NCBI GenBank assembly: GCA_021809305.1
Contig: JAKBAF010000002.1
Coordinates: forward strand, 1 to 15,287
Length of the DNA stretch: 15,287 nucleotides
Source: a bacterium
GTDB lineage: Bacteria > Chlamydiota > Chlamydiia > Chlamydiales > JAFEGQ01
Direction: 5' to 3'
The number at the start of each line of letters is the position of its first letter. The stretch's first letter is position 1. Positions 1 through 6,253 of the stretch are shown here, in pieces. The notes beneath the pieces were generated by a model that was not told the origin of the DNA, did no database searches, and worked only from the letters and a program-made list of their open reading frames with translations. The position numbers were made by a program, and so were the translations under genes.

Positions 1-1
1 A

Positions 2-103
2 GTTTCCGGCATGTTCATGGGAAGATTGGTTGGTTACTGGCAACGTTATAAAACAGCCCCGCATTTCGATCTTTCCGACAAACCAAGCGCAAAATCTGCA
101 TGA
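2..103 (+). CDS. Possible 3' end of an upstream gene (frame uncertain)
   Basis: Two reading frames are open from the left edge, so the frame cannot be settled. One ends with TGA at 101-103 and reads as a short tail with a hydrophobic, glycine-containing stretch followed by a basic, polar end (GRLVGYWQRYK near its middle). That would suit the C-terminus of a multi-spanning transporter. The other frame (from base 3) stays open to a TAA at 157-159 and would overlap the histidine phosphatase start by 12 bp; it reads as a soluble, charged tail. Neither is recognised as a named family. About 34 or 52 residues are visible, and the rest of the gene lies outside the window. Confidence 0.25.
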   Translation, partial: VSGMFMGRLVGYWQRYKTAPHFDLSDKPSAKSA

Positions 104-147
104 AAGAGAGCGGGATCAATTCCTGGTAAACCTTAACTGGAAGGCAG

Positions 148-693
148 ATGTTTCCTAAAAAAGAGTTCTACTTTATCAGACATGGGCAAACGGACTACAA
201 CCTTTTACATGCCAAGGTAGACCACGAGGATGTCTCTTTGAATGGAACAGGTGTGCAGCAAGCGCTTGCGGTAGAGGGCATTATCGCTACCCTGCCTATA
301 AGGTCTGTTTGTTATAGTCCCCTCAAACGGGCCAAGGAGACAAAAGAGATCATCTCCTTAAGACTACTCGCATCCCATTTCGAGATACCCGAGCTTGGTG
401 AGTGTTCCATGGAGGTGTGGAATGAGATGAGGAGCTGCGGTGCAAACGCGCATCAAAGCGCCCACAAGTCGGTGCGAGCCTTTATGCAACGGACCGTAAG
501 CGGCGTGAACCAAGCCCTTTCGCGTGACGGTCCCATCTTGATTGTGGCCCACGGGGGCATTCATTGGACAATGTGCTGTCTAATGAGTGTCGTAGACCAT
601 GAATGGACAATTGCCAACTGCCTCCCCGTTCACTTTTTTCCGGGAAGTGATGGAGAGTGGAAGGCGAATAAAATCTTAGGAAATAGCCTATGA
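148..693 (+). CDS. Histidine phosphatase family protein (phosphoglycerate-mutase-like)
   Basis: A 181-residue protein of the histidine phosphatase superfamily, a likely cytosolic phosphomonoesterase; the substrate cannot be read from sequence. Visible catalytic elements are the N-terminal RHGQT motif (residues 11-15, with H12 as the phospho-acceptor), the second arginine in SPLKRAKET (R61), an acidic residue in the LGECSMEVW segment (E85) and the second histidine in VAHGG (H135). The length suits the small one-domain branch (SixA/CobC/GpmB-like). The ATG at 148 is preceded by GGAAGG at 139-144 with a tight 3-nt spacer. The stop overlaps the next start in an ATGA junction, so it is probably co-translated with the acetyltransferase. 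Specific names such as cobC or gpmB are not justified: no cobalamin or glycolysis neighbours are present. Confidence 0.85.
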   Translation: MFPKKEFYFIRHGQTDYNLLHAKVDHEDVSLNGTGVQQALAVEGIIATLPIRSVCYSPLKRAKETKEIISLRLLASHFEIPELGECSMEVWNEMRSCGANAHQSAHKSVRAFMQRTVSGVNQALSRDGPILIVAHGGIHWTMCCLMSVVDHEWTIANCLPVHFFPGSDGEWKANKILGNSL

Positions 694-1334
694 CTCTATT
701 TGGTCCTGGCCCCGACCCCAGATCCATCTACCCCATCAAAGATCTCAGCTCCATTATTTTTCTAAAGAACTTTGTGAAAACCAGTAACATCTTCATCGGG
801 GATTACACCTATTTTGACGACCCCCGAAATGGGCCCGAGAAATTCGAAAAGTATAACGTCCTCTACAACTACGCCCTCTCAAAAGTAAAGCTTGTTATCG
901 GCAAGTTCTGCGCGATCGCAGCAGAGACTCGGTTCATTATGACAGGAGACCATAAGCTAGATGCCATTAGCACCTACCCTTTTCCCCTATTTGGCCAGGG
1001 TTGGGAGGGAGTGTTTAGCTTCTCTGATGTGCCTATCAAGGGGGATATTATTGTCGGCAATGACGTTTGGTTTGGATACGGTACCCTGATCATGGGGGGC
1101 GTTAATATCGGAGATGGGGCAATTGTTGCTGCAGGCGCCGTCGTTACAAAAGATGTCCCAGCCTACTCGATTGTTGCTGGGAATCCCGCTAAGGTCGTTA
1201 AAATGCGCTTTGATGATCCGACCATTGACAGGCTTCTCCAAATAGCCTGGTGGGATTGGGAGATTGAACAAATCAATCGACACCTATCCGCTATTTGCCA
1301 TCTCGACGTCGATCGGCTGATTAAAGCTAATTAA
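690..1334 (+). CDS. Vat-family (xenobiotic) acyltransferase, left-handed beta-helix
   Basis: A 214-residue hexapeptide-repeat acetyltransferase resembling the virginiamycin/streptogramin A acetyltransferase (Vat) and chloramphenicol xenobiotic acetyltransferase group. It probably transfers acetyl from acetyl-CoA to a hydroxyl; enzymes of this fold act as trimers. The left-handed beta-helix repeats run from about residue 65 to 170, interrupted by the family loop carrying GDHKLDAISTYPF (residues 86-98) with the expected catalytic histidine H88. The GNPAKVV motif near residues 164-170 and the aromatic, helical C-terminal segment are typical. It starts inside the stop of the upstream phosphatase (ATGA), implying coupling. 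Many chromosomal members modify sugars or unknown metabolites, so antibiotic resistance is only a possibility. Confidence 0.88.
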   Translation: MTLFGPGPDPRSIYPIKDLSSIIFLKNFVKTSNIFIGDYTYFDDPRNGPEKFEKYNVLYNYALSKVKLVIGKFCAIAAETRFIMTGDHKLDAISTYPFPLFGQGWEGVFSFSDVPIKGDIIVGNDVWFGYGTLIMGGVNIGDGAIVAAGAVVTKDVPAYSIVAGNPAKVVKMRFDDPTIDRLLQIAWWDWEIEQINRHLSAICHLDVDRLIKAN

Positions 1335-1337
1335 GCC

Positions 1338-1377
1338 GCCCCTTGCTTTTCTGCAATTCCGTGCAATAATAAGGGGC
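1338..1377 (+). promoter_or_regulatory. Intergenic stem-loop with overlapping promoter-like elements
   Basis: The 63-bp gap before the NfeD-like gene holds a 7-bp inverted repeat, GCCCCTT at 1338-1344 and AAGGGGC at 1371-1377, around a 26-nt loop. No run of T follows it on either strand, so it is not a convincing intrinsic terminator. The same stretch contains TTGCTT (1343-1348) and AATAAT (1365-1370, 5 of 6 matches to the -10 consensus) separated by 16 bp. This could be the promoter of the NfeD-flotillin pair. The -35 match is weak, so the call is tentative. Confidence 0.35.
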
Positions 1378-1397
1378 TTAAAAACCGAAAGGTCAAA

Positions 1398-1973
1398 ATG
1401 CTAGCTTCCTTTCCCCTCTTCAGCAATTTTATAGTCAAAGACTCCACCTTTTGGTTCTGCGCACTTTCAGGATCTGGCCTCTTTATCGTTCAATTCCTAC
1501 TCGATCTAGTCGGTGGGGCTAGCCATCACGATCTAGATGATGGTGGCGGAGAGATCAGCCCTGGCAAGTTCCACTGGCTGACAAAGCAAGCGTTGACCGG
1601 CTTTTTGATGATGTTTGGGTGGGTTGGATTAACCTGCCGAAAAGAGTTCGATCTGCCAGGAGTGACCTCTGTGCTACTCGCGTTGGCAGGCGGAATCGTT
1701 GCAATTTTTTGCACCGGCCTCATCTTTAAAGGGGCAAAAAGCCTCCGCAGCTCCGGCACCGTCTTTAGAATAGAGGATTCCATCGGTAAGGAGGCAACGG
1801 TCTACCAGCGCATTCCCAAAAATGGAGTAGGCAAAATCTCTGTTTCAGTTCACAATTTCACTCATGAGATAGAGGCGATCTCTCACAATTGTGAAGAACT
1901 CGCGTCTTTTACCACCGTTAAAATCATAAAAAAAGCAGATGAAAAAACGGTTTTTGTTACCCCAATAAAGTAG
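1398..1973 (+). CDS. NfeD/YuaF/YqiJ-like membrane protein with C-terminal OB fold
   Basis: A 191-residue membrane protein. Hydrophobic segments lie at about residues 17-38, 64-80 and 88-110. From about residue 125 a beta-rich cytosolic domain follows with the OB-fold pattern of NfeD-type proteins: a GKEATV strand, GVGKISVSV, an IEAIS strand, then a strand ending in VTPI. The architecture and its position directly upstream of a flotillin match B. subtilis yuaF-yuaG(floT) and E. coli yqiJ-yqiK, where the NfeD partner works with the SPFH protein in membrane microdomains. An acidic, glycine-rich loop (DLDDGGGE, residues 45-52) lies between the first two membrane segments. The start at 1398 is supported by AAAGG at 1388-1392. 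Six bases separate it from the flotillin start, so one transcript is likely. Family assignment rests on pattern and context and not on a strong motif. Confidence 0.75.
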   Translation: MLASFPLFSNFIVKDSTFWFCALSGSGLFIVQFLLDLVGGASHHDLDDGGGEISPGKFHWLTKQALTGFLMMFGWVGLTCRKEFDLPGVTSVLLALAGGIVAIFCTGLIFKGAKSLRSSGTVFRIEDSIGKEATVYQRIPKNGVGKISVSVHNFTHEIEAISHNCEELASFTTVKIIKKADEKTVFVTPIK

Positions 1974-1979
1974 GTTGTT

Positions 1980-3332
1980 ATGGATATCTCGTACTTAGGG
2001 CTCACCATCATTATTTTTCTGGCCTTTCTCTTCTCGATTCTTATCTTTCTTGCAAAGCTCTATCGAAGATGTCCATCTAACAAAATTCTTGTTGTCTACG
2101 GGCGCGTTGGTGGCAGCAAAACAGTACAATGCTACCACGGTGGCGGAACCTTTGTTTGGCCGCTAATTCAAGGCTGCGCTTTTTTAGATCTAACCCCACG
2201 CAATATCCACATCCCCTTAAAAGGAGCCCTCTCCCATCAAAATATTCGCGTCAATGTTCCGAGCACCTTCACCGTGGCTGTCGGCATTACATCTGATGTC
2301 ATGAATAATGCCGCTGTTCGCCTACTTGATTTGGACAACAAGGGTATTGAATCGATGGCCACAGAAATCATCGTGGGTCAGCTACGCCTAACTGTAGCAT
2401 CGCTGCGCATCGAAGAGATTAACCAAGATCGAGAGAGGTTCCTAGAATCCATCAAAAAAAATATCGAACCTGAGCTTCACAAAATTGGCTTAACCCTTCT
2501 GAACGTTAATATCACCGATATTACCGATGAGTCCGAATACATCGAAAGTATCGGAAAGAAAGCCTCTGCAACAGCTGTCAACCAAGCCAAAGTGGATGTC
2601 GCTGAACAAGAGAAGCAGGGGGATATCGGAAAGGCTTTGGCAGAGAGGGATCGCAGGGTCTCAGTAGCAGCGTTTAATGCTGAAGCTGTCAGGGGAGAGA
2701 ATGACTCTAGAGCCCATATCGCCCTTACCAACGCTGTCTTAGCCGAGAAGGAGGCGGAGGCCTCTCGCCGATCGCAGGTAGCAGCTCAAGAAGCAGAGAC
2801 TGAGATCCAAAGAGCGCGCGCCCTAGCCCAAACTCAGCTCTTAGAAGCGACAGAGGTCGTCCCTCAGGAAATTAGAAAGAAAAAAATACGGATTGAGGCA
2901 GAGGCGGAGGCTCAGAGCAGGATTCTTGTTGCACGTGGTGAGGCTGAGGCGATTCTTGCCATCAAAGAAGCTGAGGCTGAAGGAATTCAAAAGCTCTTGG
3001 ATGCTAAAGCTAAGGGGTATAAACAGCTCGTTGAAGCGTGTGGTGATGATGCAAAAAGCGCCTCTACTATGCTCTTGATCGAAAAATTGGAAGAGATCGT
3101 TAAGCTTCAGGTGGAGGCAATCAAGAACATTAAAATCGATAAGATCACGGTATGGGATAGCGGCCATGGCGGTGATAGCAAAGGATCGTCCACCTCTAAT
3201 TTCCTCAATCAGCTTGTTAAGTCCCTTCCTGCCCTTCACGATGTAGCTTCAATGGCAGGGCTCGAGCTACCCAAATTTCTCGGCAGCGTTACAAGTGATG
3301 CGCTTGAGGCGCAGTTTGCCAAGATAAAATAG
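1980..3332 (+). CDS. Flotillin-like SPFH protein (YqiK/FloT type)
   Basis: A 450-residue membrane scaffold protein of the flotillin branch of the SPFH/band-7 family. It has one N-terminal membrane segment (about residues 5-27) followed by basic residues and an SPFH domain (about 30-185) with the characteristic VNVPSTFTVAVG and NITDITDESEYIE stretches. A long alanine/glutamate-rich coiled coil with repeated EAEA units spans about 195-345. The C-terminal flotillin region has a helix-rich stretch at about 345-385, then IKIDKITVWDSGHGG and a short glycine/serine linker. Flotillins oligomerise into functional membrane microdomains. The gene sits 6 bp after the NfeD-like gene, the standard partnership. 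The start ATG has only AGG overlapping the upstream stop, so expression may rely on translational coupling. Length is close to E. coli YqiK and B. subtilis FloT. Confidence 0.92.
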   Translation: MDISYLGLTIIIFLAFLFSILIFLAKLYRRCPSNKILVVYGRVGGSKTVQCYHGGGTFVWPLIQGCAFLDLTPRNIHIPLKGALSHQNIRVNVPSTFTVAVGITSDVMNNAAVRLLDLDNKGIESMATEIIVGQLRLTVASLRIEEINQDRERFLESIKKNIEPELHKIGLTLLNVNITDITDESEYIESIGKKASATAVNQAKVDVAEQEKQGDIGKALAERDRRVSVAAFNAEAVRGENDSRAHIALTNAVLAEKEAEASRRSQVAAQEAETEIQRARALAQTQLLEATEVVPQEIRKKKIRIEAEAEAQSRILVARGEAEAILAIKEAEAEGIQKLLDAKAKGYKQLVEACGDDAKSASTMLLIEKLEEIVKLQVEAIKNIKIDKITVWDSGHGGDSKGSSTSNFLNQLVKSLPALHDVASMAGLELPKFLGSVTSDALEAQFAKIK

Positions 3333-3452
3333 GTATCGCTGCGGATATGCGGCCGATGCGGCTCTTCTGATGTGAAAACTATTTTGCGAAAGCGAATTTT
3401 GTCGCCATGTGGGAGGGCGCGTGTTTGGGCTTGGAATAGGGCACAGGTTCTA
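3333..3452. other. Flotillin-HAD intergenic region with TGCGG repeats
   Basis: This gap holds three TGCGG pentamers on the plus strand at 3340-3344, 3348-3352 and 3357-3361. The last two form part of a small GCCG/CGGC hairpin around ATG. No terminator with a T tract and no convincing -10/-35 pair is seen. If the HAD gene uses the GTG at 3372 instead of the ATG at 3453, most of this stretch is coding. Confidence 0.3.
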
Positions 3453-4358
3453 ATGCCCAAAGCGAGAAGAGCCCTCAGCTGGATCGCAGGTTGTGCTGTG
3501 TGGGCAGCACAACCGCTATTTTCTTTAATCCTAACCTCACTGACACTGTTAAGCGGCGCCCAGCTAAATGCCACAGAGATAGAAAGAGAGAAGACGATTC
3601 TTCCAACACAAATAAAAGCGGTGATCTTCGATTGCGATGGCGTTCTCGTGGACACCGAGTATCTGAAGTATTCTGCTTGGAAGGAGGCGCTATCACAACA
3701 CGGCGTCACCCTCTCGCTGGATGAGTACGCACCGCTTGTCGGCCATACTAGACGGCGTATCCTTAGCTCGCTTGAGAGATCAAAGAAGGTCTCCTTACCA
3801 GAGACCGTCCTCACCGTTCAGAATAACCTCTACTCGCATCTGCAGAGGGAAGGGGTCGCGCCCATTGATCCGGCCATCTCCTTGGTCCAGCGATTAAGCC
3901 AGGAAGGGGCAAAAAGCGGCCTAAAGCTTGCCCTCGCATCCTCTGCCTCTCGCGCCGAAATCTCCTGTAATCTCAAGCAAATTGGATTGGAGAATGTTTT
4001 TACCGTGATTGTCTCTGGGCGTGATGATTTAGCTGCCTATAAGGATGATGAGGGCACAAATAAGCCAAAGCCCTATATCTACATTGAGGCAGCAAGACAG
4101 CTTGGTGTCGATCCCTCTCAATGCCTCACCTTTGAGGACACCTCAGCTGGAATCACTGCGGCAGCAGGCGCTGGAACCATCGCCATTGCTGTGCCCAATC
4201 AGCTCACAAAGCAGCACGACTTTTCACAAGCCTCTCTTATTCTTGACTCGCTTGATGGCCTCTTCGATAATACTAACCGCCCTATCGACCTCCTCTTTAG
4301 TAATAATGTAGGGGGGCAAAAGACGCAGGACACTTCCAGCAACGACATTGACAAGTAG
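3453..4358 (+). CDS. HAD-superfamily phosphatase, beta-phosphoglucomutase/CbbY-like, with N-terminal signal-like segment
   Basis: A 301-residue HAD subfamily IA hydrolase. From residue 55 the core shows all four motifs: DCDGVLVDTE (nucleophile D60, acid/base D62), the serine motif ALASSAS (about S163), lysines in NKPKP (K204/K206) and TFEDTSAG (E228, D229). It resembles beta-phosphoglucomutase, CbbY and sugar-phosphate phosphatases; the substrate is unknown. Ahead of the core, residues 1-40 look like a signal peptide or anchor: basic n-region (KARR), a hydrophobic stretch, then LNA before TEIE. No alternative start lies close to the HAD core, so this extension is probably real. The frame stays open back to a GTG at 3372 with no ribosome binding site; ATG 3453 has only a weak AGG at 3445-3447. 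The last 30 residues (after DGLF) have no counterpart in the usual fold and are antisense to argD. Confidence 0.8.
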   Translation: MPKARRALSWIAGCAVWAAQPLFSLILTSLTLLSGAQLNATEIEREKTILPTQIKAVIFDCDGVLVDTEYLKYSAWKEALSQHGVTLSLDEYAPLVGHTRRRILSSLERSKKVSLPETVLTVQNNLYSHLQREGVAPIDPAISLVQRLSQEGAKSGLKLALASSASRAEISCNLKQIGLENVFTVIVSGRDDLAAYKDDEGTNKPKPYIYIEAARQLGVDPSQCLTFEDTSAGITAAAGAGTIAIAVPNQLTKQHDFSQASLILDSLDGLFDNTNRPIDLLFSNNVGGQKTQDTSSNDIDK

Positions 4359-5435
4359 CCCCTTCTCATGGCACTTCGCTACAAGTGAGGCTCCATCCAC
4401 TCTCAACTCGATGCCGATCATAAGCCCCATGCCACGAACCTCTCTGATCACATCGGGGTATTTCTGTTGCAGCGCATGAAACTTCGATATGAGATATCCC
4501 CCCATGCGAGCCACCCTCTCGCTGTAGTTCTCTTCAATGAGCACTCGTAATGTCGCAAGCGCTGCCGCAGCAGCAACAGGATTCGCTCCAAATGTCGTTC
4601 CATGATCTCCCGGCTGAAAGGCGTTTGCAACGGCATCCGTTGCGCAGATAGCCCCAATCGGCAATCCGCCCCCCATACCCTTTGCGAGTGTGATAATGTC
4701 GGGCCGCACACCAAAGCTCTCATAGGCAAAGAGGGTACCGCATCGCCCCATCCCGCACTGGACTTCATCGAATATGAGCAGAGCGCCGCTCCGATCGCAG
4801 GCTGCACGAAGGGCTTCCAAGAACCCCTTGCCCGCGCAATGAACGCCTCCCTCACCCTGAATTGGCTCAATCAAAAAAGCGGCTGTCGACTCATCGATTG
4901 CCTCATCCAACCTTTCAATCTCGTTAAACCCCATGGTATGGAATCCACTTGGCAGAGGGCCAAAGCCCTCTTGAATTTGCGGTTTTGCCGTTGCACTCAA
5001 GGCCCCAAGGGTGCGTCCATGAAAGGAGTGTGTCATCGAAATAATCTTGTACTTCTCCCTATGCCCTCTCCTCCATTGAAACTTCCGCGCTAGTTTGATC
5101 GCCCCTTCGTTGGCCTCAGCCCCGGAATTGCAGAAAAAAATCTTGTCTAGCCCTCCATTTAAAGAGAGCAGCTCTGCAAGCTTTGCAGCAGGCTCGGTGT
5201 AGTAAAGGTTCGATACATGCAATAACTCCTTCGCTTGGGAAGTAATGGCCTCCACCACGCTTGGGTGGCAGTGCCCCAAGAGATTGACGGCGATCCCGCC
5301 TAGGAAATCGAGGTACTTCTTACCCTCCGCATCCCATACATAGGCCCCCTCTCCTCTCACAAAGACAATCGGATAGCGAGAGTAGGTATTCATGAGGTAT
5401 TTTGAATGGAGCTGTTTTGTCGCCTCTCCTTTCAT
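4224..5435 (-). CDS. argD: Acetylornithine aminotransferase ArgD
   Basis: A 403-residue class III pyridoxal-phosphate aminotransferase that converts N-acetylglutamate semialdehyde and glutamate to N-acetylornithine. Visible signatures are GEGAYVWDAEGKKYLDF near the N-terminus, NSGAEANEGAIKLAR (103-117) for phosphate binding, the FHGRT loop (138-142), DEVQCGMGRCG (223-233) and the Schiff-base lysine in LAKGMGGG (K252), followed by GTTFGANP. Length is normal for ArgD, and its position after argC-argJ-argB excludes the related ornithine or GABA aminotransferases as the first choice. The start ATG lies in an ATGA overlap with the argB stop. A downstream ATG at residue 15 is less likely. It is last in its operon. 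Its 3' end runs into the convergent HAD gene with no intrinsic terminator visible. Confidence 0.96.
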   Translation of the reverse strand: MKGEATKQLHSKYLMNTYSRYPIVFVRGEGAYVWDAEGKKYLDFLGGIAVNLLGHCHPSVVEAITSQAKELLHVSNLYYTEPAAKLAELLSLNGGLDKIFFCNSGAEANEGAIKLARKFQWRRGHREKYKIISMTHSFHGRTLGALSATAKPQIQEGFGPLPSGFHTMGFNEIERLDEAIDESTAAFLIEPIQGEGGVHCAGKGFLEALRAACDRSGALLIFDEVQCGMGRCGTLFAYESFGVRPDIITLAKGMGGGLPIGAICATDAVANAFQPGDHGTTFGANPVAAAAALATLRVLIEENYSERVARMGGYLISKFHALQQKYPDVIREVRGMGLMIGIELRVDGASLVAKCHEKGLLVNVVAGSVLRLLPPYIITKEEVDRAVSIIEEAIKRVKNKRGL

Positions 5436-6253
5436 GACATCCCGCCTGGAACAAGAGCCGTTCCGATCTTTTTCAAGCCCATTAGATGGTCAACAAGGCT
5501 GTGTAGCACCCGTCCATCCAAGAAGTGGACGTTCTTGATACCGTGGCCAAGTGCCGCCACCATCCCCTCAATTTTGGGAAGCATGCCTCCATGTAACTTT
5601 CCCTCTTTGATAAGGAGAGCCACCTCTCCCCTCTCTAGCTTATCAACCTTACTCGACACATCTTTTGGGTCACTTAGAATACCCTCCACGTCGCTAAGAT
5701 AGATGAGGTGGTCAGCGCGAAGAGCAATAGCTATCCCCGATGCCGCTCTGTCGGCATTGATATTGTACGCCTCGCCATCCAATGAGGTCGCAAGGGGCGC
5801 CACCACCGGAATATAGCCCGCCTCTAACAAGACCTCGAGTAGGGCGATATTCACCGCCTCTAGCTCCCCGACAAACCCAAGATCCATGCCAGAGGAGTGG
5901 CAGTACTTGCCTGCAACCAAGAGATTGCCATCTTGCCCCGAAATGCCGACCGCCTTTGCCCCGCAATTCAGAGAGGAAACAAGCTCTTTGTTCACCTTCC
6001 CCATCAGCACCATCTGCACAATTTGCATCGTCTCGCGGTCCGTGACTCGAAGGCCATCCACAAATTGTGAGGCGATTCCCAATCGCTCACACACCTGCGA
6101 TATTTCAGGCCCTCCCCCATGCACCACAATAGGGCGCATCCCCTGCTCTTTTAGGTGGATGATGTCTTGCATGGTTGACCTCATCAGATCTGGGGTTTGC
6201 ATCGCGGCGCCCCCATATTTGATGACAACAGTTATTTGACCCCCGCTCTTCAT
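5432..6253 (-). CDS. argB: Acetylglutamate kinase ArgB (NAGK)
   Basis: A 273-residue amino acid kinase that phosphorylates N-acetylglutamate, the committed and often feedback-controlled step. Motifs are IKYGGAAM (catalytic K12), VVHGGGPEI (44-51), FVDGLRVTD (64-72) that binds substrate, NINADRAASGIA (164-175) and the second lysine in MLPKIEGM (K227). The core resembles the cyanobacterial/plant-like, arginine-regulated branch (KYGGAAM, QMVLMGKVNK). However, only 11 residues precede the catalytic lysine, so the N-terminal helix that builds the arginine-sensitive hexamer is absent. That suggests weak or no arginine feedback at the enzyme level (inference). It begins in an ATGA overlap with the argJ stop and ends in another with argD. 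GGAG lies 11 nt before the start. Confidence 0.96.
   Translation of the reverse strand: MKSGGQITVVIKYGGAAMQTPDLMRSTMQDIIHLKEQGMRPIVVHGGGPEISQVCERLGIASQFVDGLRVTDRETMQIVQMVLMGKVNKELVSSLNCGAKAVGISGQDGNLLVAGKYCHSSGMDLGFVGELEAVNIALLEVLLEAGYIPVVAPLATSLDGEAYNINADRAASGIAIALRADHLIYLSDVEGILSDPKDVSSKVDKLERGEVALLIKEGKLHGGMLPKIEGMVAALGHGIKNVHFLDGRVLHSLVDHLMGLKKIGTALVPGGMS

Noticed and set aside
2640..3010. Repeated GAGGC/GAGGCGGAGGC stretches as a DNA repeat
   Set aside because: They encode the EA-rich coiled coil of the flotillin and vary at the third codon position; this is protein-level repetition.
2841..3239. Long minus-strand open frame within the flotillin gene
   Set aside because: It is an antisense shadow of a strongly supported gene, with no motif or ribosome binding site.
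3480..3500. Lipoprotein signal (IAGC) in the HAD N-terminus
   Set aside because: The hydrophobic stretch before the cysteine is too short for a lipobox; the main hydrophobic segment follows it.
3236..3814. Minus-strand open frame of 192 codons across the flotillin-HAD junction
   Set aside because: It is antisense to the HAD motifs, has no recognisable domain and has low-complexity composition.
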